NCBI RefSeq assembly: GCF_001667735.1 | Contig: NZ_LZJN01000214.1 | Span: 1-64,000 of the forward strand | DNA length: 64,000 nucleotides | Source of the DNA: Mycobacterium sp. E183 | Lineage (GTDB): Bacteria; Actinomycetota; Actinomycetes; Mycobacteriales; Mycobacteriaceae | Reading direction: 5' to 3' | In this document: positions 40,344 through 48,803 of the stretch, piece by piece | Position numbering within the stretch: the first letter of the stretch is position 1 | Layout of the letters: the number at the start of each line of letters is the position of its first letter | Program-made: the position numbers and the translations under genes | The notes under the pieces: generated by a model | Databases searched by the model: none | Seen by the model: the letters and a program-made list of their open reading frames with translations, nothing else | What the model was told of the DNA's origin: nothing

Positions 40344-40379
40344 AAAACGCCCCGGAAGCCATTGGCTCCGGGGCGTTTT
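40344..40379. terminator. Bidirectional rho-independent terminator
   Basis: Arms AAAACGCCCCGG (40344-40355) and CCGGGGCGTTTT (40368-40379) pair perfectly. The stem continues as AGCC/GGCT across one bulged A, leaving an ATT loop. The T-tract on the plus strand and matching A-tract on the other side let it serve both cmaA2 and the convergent acyltransferase gene ending at 40434. This is the clearest intrinsic terminator in the window. Confidence 0.92.
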
Positions 40380-40433
40380 CGCGTCGGCACCAAGCCGGAT
40401 AGCGAACCGGGCGGGGCCGGTAAACGAAAAGCG

Positions 40434-41498
40434 TCAGCCGAAGAAGATGTTGCGACGGCCGGCGAGCAACCGGTACAGCGTCTGCTGGATGGTCTCGCGC
40501 ACCTGATCGGTCAACTCGAAGGTGACCATCGGGTCCTCGGCGTCGGACGCGGCGTAGTCGTTGGTGTAGATCGGCTCGCCGAACGCGATGCGCCACTTCG
40601 ACGGCAGCGGCACCAGGCCCGCCGGCCCGGCCAGCGGGAACAGCGGCGTGATCGGGAAGTAGGGCAGCCCGAAGAGCCGCGCCAGCAGCTTCACGTCGGT
40701 CAGCATCGGGTAGATCTCTTCCGAGCCGATGATCGAGCACGGGATGATCGGCGCCTTGGTGCGCAGCGCCGCGGTGACGAATCCGCCGCGGCCGAACCGC
40801 TGCAACCGGTAACGGTCCTCGAAGCGCTTACCCAACCCCTTGTAGCCCTCGGGGAACACGGCGGTCAGTTCGCCGGCGGCGAGCAGCCGGTGCGCGTCCG
40901 TGGTGCAGGCCATGGTGTGGCCGGCCTTGCGGGCGGCTTCACCCACGACGGGCAGGTCGAACACCATGTCGGCGGCGAGCAGCCGCAGGTCGCGCTGCGC
41001 GGGGTGCTCGTCGTGGACGGCGACCGACAGCATCAACCCGTCGAACGGCAAGACCCCGGCGTGATTGGCCACCACCAGTGCGGCGCCCTCGCTGGGCAGG
41101 TTTTCGACACCACTGACCTCCACCCGGAACCACGACCGGAAGAAGAACCTCAGCAACGGCCGCACGATCGCGCTGTTGAAGTGCGGATCGAAACCGAACT
41201 CGTCGACGGTGTAGTCGCCGGTGAGCCGCTGGCGCATGAACCCGGCCACTGCGGCCACGCGCTGGGCGAAGTCGTTGAGCGGCACCTCCGACGAGCCGGC
41301 GCCGGCCGCACGCCGATGCTCATCGATCTCGCGAACGACGGCGGCGATCTGCTCGGCCGACGCCCGACCATTCGGATCCGAGAGCAAGGAGGGATGCTGG
41401 CGGGCGGACTCCGCGCGCTGATCGGCTCTCCGGCGTGCTGCTACCCGACCCCGATTCGTATGCAGCGGAATAACATTCGCTCTGCTTTCACCCGCCAC
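40434..41498 (-). CDS. PlsC-type lysophospholipid acyltransferase family protein (Rv0502-like)
   Basis: Protein of 354 residues. The LPLAT core has ALVVANHAGVLPFDGLML, where the catalytic His and Asp are six residues apart rather than the usual four. It also has TAVFPEGYKGLGKRF (the substrate-binding FPEG motif) and IIPCSIIGSEEIYP. It probably acylates a lysolipid or glycolipid at the membrane. The GTG at 41498 follows AGGTAGGA and lies 5 bp from the galE2 stop, so the two are likely co-translated. The first 80 residues are polar and low-complexity. Confidence 0.87.
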   Translation of the reverse strand: MAGESRANVIPLHTNRGRVAARRRADQRAESARQHPSLLSDPNGRASAEQIAAVVREIDEHRRAAGAGSSEVPLNDFAQRVAAVAGFMRQRLTGDYTVDEFGFDPHFNSAIVRPLLRFFFRSWFRVEVSGVENLPSEGAALVVANHAGVLPFDGLMLSVAVHDEHPAQRDLRLLAADMVFDLPVVGEAARKAGHTMACTTDAHRLLAAGELTAVFPEGYKGLGKRFEDRYRLQRFGRGGFVTAALRTKAPIIPCSIIGSEEIYPMLTDVKLLARLFGLPYFPITPLFPLAGPAGLVPLPSKWRIAFGEPIYTNDYAASDAEDPMVTFELTDQVRETIQQTLYRLLAGRRNIFFG

Positions 41499-41503
41499 GA
41501 TTC

Positions 41504-42631
41504 CTACCTGACCCCACCCCACGGAATTGGATTTCGGCTGCCCCAGCGCTGAGCTAGGGATATGGCGCGACCTTCCAAGGAGCGTACCCGATGCGGATCG
41601 ATAATGGGAGTCATGCCGCGGCCGCGAACGTAGTCGTCGAAGGCCTCGGCGGTCGTCCATTTCGGCTGATAGCCCAGCTCCGTCCGCATCCGGGTGGTGT
41701 CCATGACGCGGCCGTAACTCAGGTAGGCGAACTGATCGCGGCTGATCTCGTTGTAACGGTTAGCCCGTCTCAACGAATCGAGCGCCCACACGCCAAAACC
41801 GGGCACTGGCAACGGAATCCGGCCGGCCCGGCGGATCGCTTGCGACAGCATGATGATGCCGTCGGCGCCGATGTTGAACGTGCCGGCCTTGCCGGCCATC
41901 GCCGCGCGATCCAGCGCGCCCAGCGCATCCTGCTCGTGGAGCAACTGCAGCCGCGCGTCGCGGCCGAACATCGTCGGCACCAACGGCCCGGCCAGGTACC
42001 GCGACAGCGTGGTGTCCATAGCGGGTCCGATCATGTTGGCCAGCCGCAGGATCGTCACCGCGATATCGGGCCGACGGCGGCCCAGTCCGCGGGCATAGGC
42101 CTCGATGTCCAGGCTGTCCTTCGCGAAACCGCCGCGCAAGGGCCGGCGGCTCGTGCTGTCCTCGGTGAACATCACCGGATCGTGCGCGCTGGACCCATAC
42201 ACCTCAGACGTCGACTTGAGCACCACGCGCCGCACCGAGGGCGCCTTCTGACAGGCGGCGAACAGCTGCATCGCACCCATCACGTTGATTTCCTTCAACG
42301 CCGCGGTGCCCCCGGACCGCGGGGCGTACGACGCCGCGGCCGCGTGCACCACGGTGTCCACCTCGCCGTTGCGAATCACTTTGGCGATGAACGGGTTACG
42401 GATGTCGGCGCGGACGAACTCCGCGCGCCCCATCCGGCGGAGCATGTCCTTGCTGGGCGCGATCGCGTCCACGGCGATGACCGCGTTGATCATCGGGTTC
42501 TGCGCGAGCCGGGCCGTCAGGTAGCCGCCCAGGAACCGGCACGCACCGGTGACCAGCACCACCTTGGGGTAGTGCACCGTGTTGCTCGCGGTGTCGCCGG
42601 TTCCGGCGCCATCCCCACTCGACTGATCCAC
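41504..42631 (-). CDS. galE2: Extended SDR protein with altered active site (galE2-like)
   Basis: Protein of 375 residues with an NAD-binding loop VLVTGACRFLGGYLTARL and the SDR segments TVVHAAAASYAP and LKSTSEVYGSS. Where the catalytic YxxxK is expected, the sequence reads GGFAKDSLDIEAY. If aligned on the flanking residues, Tyr is Phe and Lys is Ser. It may bind a nucleotide without the usual oxidoreductase chemistry. The C-terminus has a basic segment (PHRVRSLEGRAISLAQR). Named from H37Rv Rv0501; epimerase activity is doubtful. Confidence 0.85.
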   Translation of the reverse strand: MDQSSGDGAGTGDTASNTVHYPKVVLVTGACRFLGGYLTARLAQNPMINAVIAVDAIAPSKDMLRRMGRAEFVRADIRNPFIAKVIRNGEVDTVVHAAAASYAPRSGGTAALKEINVMGAMQLFAACQKAPSVRRVVLKSTSEVYGSSAHDPVMFTEDSTSRRPLRGGFAKDSLDIEAYARGLGRRRPDIAVTILRLANMIGPAMDTTLSRYLAGPLVPTMFGRDARLQLLHEQDALGALDRAAMAGKAGTFNIGADGIIMLSQAIRRAGRIPLPVPGFGVWALDSLRRANRYNEISRDQFAYLSYGRVMDTTRMRTELGYQPKWTTAEAFDDYVRGRGMTPIIDPHRVRSLEGRAISLAQRWGSRNPIPWGGVR

Positions 42632-42682
42632 CCAAACAGCCTATCGACTCGGCAGAGACCGCAGCGGATGCCGCGGGCGGGC

Positions 42683-42784
42683 CTACTTGCCGAGTTTTCT
42701 GCGCTGCACCCGAGTGCGGCGCAACAACTTGCGGTGCTTCTTCTTCGACATGCGCTTGCGCCGCTTCTTGATTACTGAACCCAT
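42683..42784 (-). CDS. Ribosomal protein bS22 (AURKAIP1/COX24 domain)
   Basis: Protein of 33 residues, [20 protein letters not shown] followed by [13 protein letters not shown], more than half Lys/Arg. This matches the tiny actinobacterial small-subunit protein bS22, seen in mycobacterial ribosome structures and annotated in H37Rv as Rv0500B. It binds 16S rRNA near the decoding side of the 30S subunit. ATG at 42784. It lies between the BldC-like gene and galE2 on the same strand. Confidence 0.92.
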
Positions 42785-42907
42785 GAACTCCGCTATCTGA
42801 CCCGTGACCTGTTTGCAGGATTGACCCGGACACTTTACCCGGCGGGACGCACCGAACACCAAACGGCGTCGGCGACCACCGAGCGAAGAGCGAAGTGCGG
42901 TTTCGGG

Positions 42908-43162
42908 TCAGCCCGCGTCGAAGTAAGACGTCTCCAGCATGTCGTGCACCGCCTTGGCGTGTACCCGGAAAGACCGCCCGACCCGGACCGCGGGCAGCTC
43001 GCCGTTGTGCACCAGCCGGTACACCGTCATCTTGGAGACCCGCATCAACGCGGCCACTTCGGCGACGGTCAAGAATTGTGTCCTGCCCTGCTGGCCCTCG
43101 CCGGAACCGGTGTCCCGCTTACCAGCAGAATCGCGCGCCGATGGCCCGTTCGTAGACGTCAT
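42908..43162 (-). CDS. BldC/MerR-type helix-turn-helix protein (Rv0500A-like)
   Basis: Protein of 84 residues. A disordered N-terminus of about 28 residues precedes a small winged helix: FLTVAEVAALMRVSKMTVYRLVHNGELPAVRVGRSFRVH. This is the BldC/excisionase-like DNA-binding fold. BldC relatives bind direct repeats cooperatively and control development genes in streptomycetes; the mycobacterial role is unclear. The final segment AVHDMLETSYFDAG is typical of the group. It precedes bS22 on the same strand by 123 bp. Confidence 0.9.
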   Translation of the reverse strand: MTSTNGPSARDSAGKRDTGSGEGQQGRTQFLTVAEVAALMRVSKMTVYRLVHNGELPAVRVGRSFRVHAKAVHDMLETSYFDAG

Positions 43163-43302
43163 CGCAACCCAATCGTGTCAGGCACCCGCAATGCCAGCGG
43201 CTTCCCCTCCGCTGGCACCCACACGTGCATACAAAGAGGAGAATAGCGGGACTAATGGGGTTACTGGTACTGGTGGGGGACAATCAGTTCAAATTTCTTG
43301 GA

Positions 43303-44178
43303 TTACTCCGATGTAATTCTTAGCTGCTCAGAGCGCGTTTTGGCGGCCTGAACGGCCGCGTCGACGGCCGTCCGCAGGCCGCCCCGTTCCAGTTCCCGCA
43401 GCCCCGCGGCGGTCGTGCCGCCGGGTGAGGTGATGGTCGCCCGCAGCTGCGTCGCCGTGGCGTCCACGCGCAGCCCCGGGGTCTCGCCCTCCCCCGGCCG
43501 CCTGTCGGCGTCCATCCGTTCCAGCAGCATCGCCGCGGATCCGGCCATCGTCTGCGCCGTCAGGTCGGTGGCCACCTCCCGGCTCAGCCCGGCGGCCACC
43601 CCGGCGTCGATCAGCGCCTCGACCATCAAGAAGAAGTAGGCCGGGCCTGACCCCGACAGCGCGGTCACGGCGTCCATCTGGGCCTCGGGCACGGTCAGCA
43701 CGCCACCGACGGAGTCGAACAGGGCCGATACCCCCTCGAGTTGCGGGGCGGTGACGAACCGGCCCGTGGCCAGCGCGGTCACCCCCGCGCCGACGAGCGC
43801 CGCCGCGTTGGGCATCGCCCGGACCACCGGCGTCCCGGCGGGCAGCTTCGATTCGAAATACGAGATGCCGATGCCCGCCGCGACGGTGACGAACACCTGC
43901 TCGGCGGTGTCGCTCTCGGACGCCGCCGCCGCCCGGGTCAGCTCCGCCAGCACCGGCTCCACGTCGGTGGGCTTCACCGCGACCACCACGAAGGACGCGT
44001 TCTCCGCCGCGTCGGCCACCGAGGTGATCAACACCGAATAGGTGTCGGCCAGGTACTGGGCGCGCTCGGGCACGCGTTCGGCCACCACCAGGTCTTTGAC
44101 CTGCCGGCCCGCGCGCAGCAGACCCGACAGCAGTGCCTCCCCGATGCTGCCGCCACCGATGATCGCGATTCTTGCCAT
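43303..44178 (-). CDS. proC: Pyrroline-5-carboxylate reductase
   Basis: Enzyme of 291 residues making the last step of proline synthesis with NAD(P)H. The Rossmann loop is RIAIIGGGSIGEALLSGLL. The C-terminal dimer domain includes AVTALSGSGPAYFFLMVEAL and TSPGGTTAAGLRELERGGL, the ProC signature. The ATG at 44178 (MARIAIIGGG) is preferred over an upstream in-frame one because it fits the family start. It follows the thioesterase-like gene by 27 bp. Confidence 0.95.
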   Translation of the reverse strand: MARIAIIGGGSIGEALLSGLLRAGRQVKDLVVAERVPERAQYLADTYSVLITSVADAAENASFVVVAVKPTDVEPVLAELTRAAAASESDTAEQVFVTVAAGIGISYFESKLPAGTPVVRAMPNAAALVGAGVTALATGRFVTAPQLEGVSALFDSVGGVLTVPEAQMDAVTALSGSGPAYFFLMVEALIDAGVAAGLSREVATDLTAQTMAGSAAMLLERMDADRRPGEGETPGLRVDATATQLRATITSPGGTTAAGLRELERGGLRTAVDAAVQAAKTRSEQLRITSE

Positions 44179-44205
44179 GCCCGACAGCATCGCAGACACC
44201 GGCGT

Positions 44206-45048
44206 CTAACCAGCGGCAGGGACCAGCGCCAGTTGACGGGCTTGCACCACGAGGCGGCCCAGGCTGTCGACGACGGTGTGGTCCTCGTCGAACCAGTCGT
44301 GCCCGATCTCCGTGCAGGTCGCGATGATTCGCAGCCACCCGTCGGCGGGCAGCCCGCGCAGGAAGGCGGTCAGTTGGACGGTGGGCGCCCAGCCGGTGCG
44401 TTCCACGGCGAAGGTCACCGGCGCCGACAGATCCCCGCACATCAGCGCGAACAGGGCGTCCGGGGCGACGTCGCGGGGGCGCGCCCACATCTGGATCACC
44501 GGCGGGCCCCCGTCGGCCGTCGGACCCAGCGTCGACAGCACCGGTCGGACGTCGCAGCCCTCGCCGAGGTGCACCAGGCCGGCCAGCGGGTGGCCCGGCC
44601 CGATCGGGGCGATGTCGTCGGGCGGCTCGGGCGCCATCAGGTCCACCACCGGGTTGGCCGACAGCAGGGGCTTGGCGTCACCGTCGGGCGGAAAGTGTTC
44701 GGGCTCGCCGAGGTTGACTACGGCGTGCACGGCGGTCCGATCACCCTGGGTGAGCTCGACGTCGACGACGCTGATGCGGCGGCCGCGCTTGCGGATCGAC
44801 GTCACCAGGTGCATCGGCCCCGGATCCGGGGCCCACAGGAAGCTCGCCGACACCGCGACCGGCTGCTGAACCGGTTCGAACTCGCTCGACGGCCCACCGC
44901 AGGCGGTGCGGGCGGCATTGGCGCAGAGCGCCAGCATGGCGCCGCCGTGCACCTTGGGACCGATGGTCCAGTGCTTGTCGAGCTCGCCCTCGAAGACGCC
45001 GGGGCCGACCTCCCGCAATGCCATCGCGGTGGTGAATAACGCGTTCAT
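44206..45048 (-). CDS. Double hot-dog acyl-CoA thioesterase-like protein (Rv0499-like)
   Basis: Protein of 280 residues. The N-terminal hot-dog half has LDKHWTIGPKVHGGAMLALCANAART. The second half has PDALFALMCGDLSAPVTF and a C-terminal TEIGHDWFDEDHTVVDSLGRLVVQARQ strand pattern typical of TesB-like proteins. The probable reaction is thioester hydrolysis, but catalytic residues vary and activity is inferred. Placed 15 bp after the isomerase gene and before proC on the same strand. Confidence 0.82.
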   Translation of the reverse strand: MNALFTTAMALREVGPGVFEGELDKHWTIGPKVHGGAMLALCANAARTACGGPSSEFEPVQQPVAVSASFLWAPDPGPMHLVTSIRKRGRRISVVDVELTQGDRTAVHAVVNLGEPEHFPPDGDAKPLLSANPVVDLMAPEPPDDIAPIGPGHPLAGLVHLGEGCDVRPVLSTLGPTADGGPPVIQMWARPRDVAPDALFALMCGDLSAPVTFAVERTGWAPTVQLTAFLRGLPADGWLRIIATCTEIGHDWFDEDHTVVDSLGRLVVQARQLALVPAAG

Positions 45049-45063
45049 GGTCTCCTGGGTCTG

Positions 45064-45906
45064 TCAGCGCAGCAGGTGCGTGCGGGCGAACTGCAGCGAT
45101 TCGGCGAGCATGCTCTCGCGCTCATTGGCTGAACGCGCGCTGGACGTGGAAACTTCCAGGATGACGTGGCCGGCGAAGTGGCTGCCGGCCAGCATCTGGC
45201 ACACCTCGGCGGTGGGCTGGGTGCCGCGCCCGGGCACCAGGTGCTCGTCGGCGGGCAGGCCGCTGCCGTCGCACAGGTGCAGGTGCACCAATCCGCCGCC
45301 CATCCGCTGCGCCATGTCCAGCGAGTCGCTGCCCGCGGTCGCGGTGTGGGACAAGTCCAGCGTGTAGTGGGCGTGGTTGCCGTCCAGCGGGTCGTAGGAG
45401 GGTGCGAACGCCGAGATCGCCGGGCCGGGGCCGCCGCCCCGCCTGCGCATCCGCTCCAGCGATTGGCCCGAGCCGAAGAACCGGTCCGCCCGGAACGGGA
45501 ACATGTTCTCCACCGCGATCAGCACGTCACTCGAGGCTTCCAGCTCGGCGACCTGGTCGCTGAACCCCTCGGCGTAGCGCCGCTGCCAGCGAAAAGGCGG
45601 ATGCACGACGACGGTCTGCGCGCCGAGTTGTTCGGCGGCCCGCACGCTGCGGTCCAGCTTGGGGATCGGGTTGGCGCCCCAGACCCGCTGCGAGATCAGC
45701 AGGCAGGGCGCGTGCACGGACAGCACCGGGACGCGATAGCGCCGGGACAGCTTTTCGATGGCGTCGATGTCCTGGCTGACCGACTCGGCCCACACCATCA
45801 GCTCGACGCCGTCGTACCCGAGCCGCGCGGCGTACTCGAACGCGGCCTCGGCCCGCAATGGGTACACCGAAGCCGTTGAGAGTCCGACTTTGATAGCTGG
45901 GCGCAA
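45064..45906 (-). CDS. Xylose isomerase-like TIM-barrel protein (Rv0498-like)
   Basis: Protein of 280 residues of the AP-endonuclease 2/sugar isomerase superfamily. Metal-ligand candidates are the Glu in GYDGVELMVW, the His in VVVHPPFRW, the Glu in LIAVENMFPF, the Asp/His in YTLDLSHTATAG and the Glu in HVILEVSTSS. The substrate is unknown. The start is the TTG at 45906, which gives the 280-residue length I recall for Rv0498; no better start lies nearby. It follows the membrane protein gene by 24 bp. Confidence 0.85.
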   Translation of the reverse strand: MRPAIKVGLSTASVYPLRAEAAFEYAARLGYDGVELMVWAESVSQDIDAIEKLSRRYRVPVLSVHAPCLLISQRVWGANPIPKLDRSVRAAEQLGAQTVVVHPPFRWQRRYAEGFSDQVAELEASSDVLIAVENMFPFRADRFFGSGQSLERMRRRGGGPGPAISAFAPSYDPLDGNHAHYTLDLSHTATAGSDSLDMAQRMGGGLVHLHLCDGSGLPADEHLVPGRGTQPTAEVCQMLAGSHFAGHVILEVSTSSARSANERESMLAESLQFARTHLLR

Positions 45907-45930
45907 CGGTCTGTGTGGTCCCCGGTCCGC

Positions 45931-46875
45931 CTAGCCCGACTGCAACGACAGCGCCAACGGGCCCAGGGTGATCAGCGCCCCCACCGCGACCGCGATCAAT
46001 GTGCTCGCGATGTCCTCGGTCTTGCGCACCACCCGGACGCCGACGACCAGGCCGAGGATCACCAGCACCGAGAGCACCAGCGCCACGATGCTGTTCCAGC
46101 GCCACAGCTCGTCGAAGGCGACGAACAGGCCGGCGCCGAAGGCCACGGCGAGGATCGACTGGAAGACGACCAGGCTGCCGCGCCACAACGCCTCGAACCT
46201 GCCCGGGCCCGCGTGGGCGTCGGTCGCCGTGGCCACCCCCTCGGTCGCGCCGTCGGGGGGGTCCTCGTCGCGCTCCTCGTGCGGCAACAAACCGGCGGCG
46301 AACGGGTCCTCCGCGTCCTCTTCGTCCTCGTCGGCCTCGGTCTGCAGGTAGGAGCGCACATAGGCGGAATCCTCCAGCGCGGGCTCGGCGTCGCGGACCT
46401 CCGAATCCATCACGTCCACCGGCAGATCGGTGTAGTGGTCCAGCGGATCGGGATTCATGTCCTCGGCGCCCGATTGCCCGATGCCGTTGGTCTCCCCCGC
46501 CTCGCCGTGGCTCATCGGGCGCGGGTACGCGCTGCGCTCGGGGCCGGAGGCCTTCTTGGGCTGAGACGGCGACTTGGGCCAACGCGGCTCGGGCTGCGAC
46601 CAGTACGCGGCCGCGGGCTTGTCTTCGGTTTGCTGCTCGGCCTCGGTTTCCTCGGCGGCCGGCCGTTCGGCCGTGCGCGGGTCCTCGTCGTCGTCACGGA
46701 TGATCGGGATCTCACCGGTCAGCTCGGCGACGGTGACCGCGTCGCTATCGCCGCGCCGCCTGCGCCTGCGCCGCGTGACCGCGGGGGCGCCGATGGTTCC
46801 GTTCCTGGCCAGAAGTTCGGCCACCGAGATCGGCCGAGTGCCGGGGCTCTCGGTCTCGGAGTGTGGTCCGGTCAT
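45931..46875 (-). CDS. Acidic membrane protein with long cytoplasmic N-terminus (Rv0497-like)
   Basis: Protein of 314 residues. The first 220 or so are hydrophilic and largely acidic, with a cluster of eight basic residues near residue 35 (VTRRRRRRRGD). Three hydrophobic segments end the protein (SLVVFQSILAVAFGAGLFVAF; IVALVLSVLVILGLVVGVRVV; STLIAVAVGALITLGPLAL). N-in topology is likely. The ATG overlaps the ppx stop as ATGA. No enzymatic motif; probably a membrane scaffold or kinase substrate, which is speculation. Confidence 0.85.
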   Translation of the reverse strand: MTGPHSETESPGTRPISVAELLARNGTIGAPAVTRRRRRRRGDSDAVTVAELTGEIPIIRDDDEDPRTAERPAAEETEAEQQTEDKPAAAYWSQPEPRWPKSPSQPKKASGPERSAYPRPMSHGEAGETNGIGQSGAEDMNPDPLDHYTDLPVDVMDSEVRDAEPALEDSAYVRSYLQTEADEDEEDAEDPFAAGLLPHEERDEDPPDGATEGVATATDAHAGPGRFEALWRGSLVVFQSILAVAFGAGLFVAFDELWRWNSIVALVLSVLVILGLVVGVRVVRKTEDIASTLIAVAVGALITLGPLALSLQSG

Positions 46876-47888
46876 GCTTTGTCGCCTCTCGATCGGTTGC
46901 CGTCCCGATCACCTGCCTGCCCTCCAGCATCGCGCACGGATCGCTTCATGAGGGGCGTTCCGTCGGCTTCGCTGTCGAGTTTGCGCAAGATGAGACCTTC
47001 CCGTAACGCCCACGGGCAGATATCCACCGATTCGATCGACAGCGCTCGCATACTCGCCTCCGCCACCAGCGCACCCGCCACGATCTGTGGCGCGCGCTCG
47101 GCGCTCACCCCTTCCAGTTCTGCCCGGTCAGCGGTCGTCATCCTAGAGATGAAAGATATGAGTTGCCTGAGGCCGTTTGCTGTGAGCGTCCTCTTCACCC
47201 GCGGTCCTGCAGCCGACGGCGCCGCGCCCGTCAGCCGCGCGAGCGAGCGAAACGTCTTCGACGTCGCCACCGCCAGGTCGGGCGCGCCGGCGTCGAGCAC
47301 CTGCTCGCTGGCCTCGGCGAGCTCGGCGTCCAGCCAGTCCCGCAGCATCCCGACCCTGCGCCGCCCGGGCGGGTCGTCGGGTAGCCATTCGCGGGTCAGC
47401 CGGCCGGCGCCCAGCGGCAAAGACAGCGCCACCTCGGGCTCCTCGTCGACGCCGCTGGACATCTCGAGCGAGCCGCCGCCGATGTCGAGGTTGATGATCC
47501 GCCCCGCGCTCCAGCCGTACCACCGGCGCACCGCCAGGAAGGTCAGCCGCGACTCGTCGACCCCGCTGAGCGCCTCCAGCTCGACGCCGGTTTCCTTGCG
47601 GACGCGGGCGAGCACGTCGTCGGAGTTCACCGCGTCGCGCAGCGCCGAGGTGGCGAACGCCATCAGCTCGGCGCACCCGGAGCTGTCCGCGATCTTGGCG
47701 AACTCGTCGATCGTGGAGATCAGCTTCTCGGCGCCGCGCTTGGTGATCTTGCCCGAGCTGTCGATCGACTCGGCCAATCGCAGCGTGGCCTTCGTCGAAC
47801 TCATGGGCGTGGGATGCCCGCCACGGTGCGCATCAACCACCAAGAGGTGAACCGTGTTGCTGCCCACGTCGAGCACGCCCAATCGCAC
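46872..47888 (-). CDS. ppx: Exopolyphosphatase / pppGpp phosphatase family protein
   Basis: Protein of 338 residues of the Ppx/GppA actin-like ATPase fold. The phosphate-1 loop is LGVLDVGSNTVHLLVVDA, the catalytic Glu is in VELEALSGVDESRL and phosphate-2 is IINLDIGGGSLEMSSG. It hydrolyses polyphosphate and possibly pppGpp, tying it to phosphate and stringent control. The matching H37Rv gene is Rv0496. The GTG at 47888 gives the family start VRLGVLDVGSN; a longer upstream frame is only antisense to the next gene. Confidence 0.92.
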   Translation of the reverse strand: MRLGVLDVGSNTVHLLVVDAHRGGHPTPMSSTKATLRLAESIDSSGKITKRGAEKLISTIDEFAKIADSSGCAELMAFATSALRDAVNSDDVLARVRKETGVELEALSGVDESRLTFLAVRRWYGWSAGRIINLDIGGGSLEMSSGVDEEPEVALSLPLGAGRLTREWLPDDPPGRRRVGMLRDWLDAELAEASEQVLDAGAPDLAVATSKTFRSLARLTGAAPSAAGPRVKRTLTANGLRQLISFISRMTTADRAELEGVSAERAPQIVAGALVAEASMRALSIESVDICPWALREGLILRKLDSEADGTPLMKRSVRDAGGQAGDRDGNRSRGDKA

Positions 47889-48017
47889 GGGAAACAACCT
47901 AGTCGGATACGGGTGGGCCGCGCGTTGCGGCCCGCTGGGGACGTTGCCGATCTTGATCCGTCGGGCCCCGAGTGTCAGCGGGCCGAAGAGCCGGTTTTGT
48001 CGACTAACGTGGACGCC

Positions 48018-48803
48018 GTGGCGAATTCCTACCCTGAGCCGGGACACGAGGTCGAACTGGACTTCGCCCGTGAGTGGGTGGAGTTCTATGACCCGGACAA
48101 CCCCGAGCACCTGATCGCGGCCGACCTCACCTGGCTGCTGTCGCGGTGGACTTGCGTGTTCGGCACGCCCGCCTGCCACGGCACGGTGGCGGGCCGCCCG
48201 GACGACGGCTGCTGCTCGCACGGGGCGTTCCTGTCCGACGACGACGACCGCGCCCGGCTCGACGACGCCGTGCAGCAGCTGACCGACGAGGACTGGCAAT
48301 TCCGCGAAAAGGGCTTGGGCCGCAAGGGGTATCTGGAGCTCGACGAGCACGACGGGCAGCCGCAGTACCGCACGCGCAAACACAAGGACGCCTGCATCTT
48401 CCTGAACCGGCCCGGCTTCCCCGGCGGCGTCGGATGCGCCCTGCACAGCAAGGCCCTCAAGCTCGGCGTCGCGCCGCTGACCATGAAGCCCGACGTCTGC
48501 TGGCAGCTGCCGATCCGGCGCAGCCAGGAGTGGGTGACCCGGCCCGACGGGACCGAGATACTCAAGACCTGGGTCACCGAATACGACCGCCGCGGTTGGG
48601 GTTCCGGCGGCGCCGACCTGCACTGGTACTGCACCGGCGACCCCGGCGCCCACGTCGGCGCCAAGCAGGTGTGGGAGAGCATGGCCGACGAGCTCACCGA
48701 GCTGCTCGGCGCCAAGGCCTACGCGGAGCTGGCGGCGATGTGCAAGCGCCGCGGCAAGTTGGGGCTCATCGCGGTGCATCCGGCGACTCGGCTCGCCGAG
48801 TAG
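48018..48803 (+). CDS. Cys-rich conserved protein (Rv0495c-like)
   Basis: About 261 residues, soluble. It has many conserved-looking Cys and His: CVFGTPACHGTV, DDGCCSHGAFL, KDACIFLNRPGFPGGVGCALHSKALK and WYCTGDPGAH. This could bind a metal, but I do not recognise a named family. The start is uncertain. GTG 48018 is used here (VANSYPEPG); GTG 48009 or one near 47913 (which would match the longer H37Rv annotation) are alternatives. Its 3' end overlaps the convergent fadR-type gene by 38 bp. Confidence 0.8.
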   Translation: MANSYPEPGHEVELDFAREWVEFYDPDNPEHLIAADLTWLLSRWTCVFGTPACHGTVAGRPDDGCCSHGAFLSDDDDRARLDDAVQQLTDEDWQFREKGLGRKGYLELDEHDGQPQYRTRKHKDACIFLNRPGFPGGVGCALHSKALKLGVAPLTMKPDVCWQLPIRRSQEWVTRPDGTEILKTWVTEYDRRGWGSGGADLHWYCTGDPGAHVGAKQVWESMADELTELLGAKAYAELAAMCKRRGKLGLIAVHPATRLAE

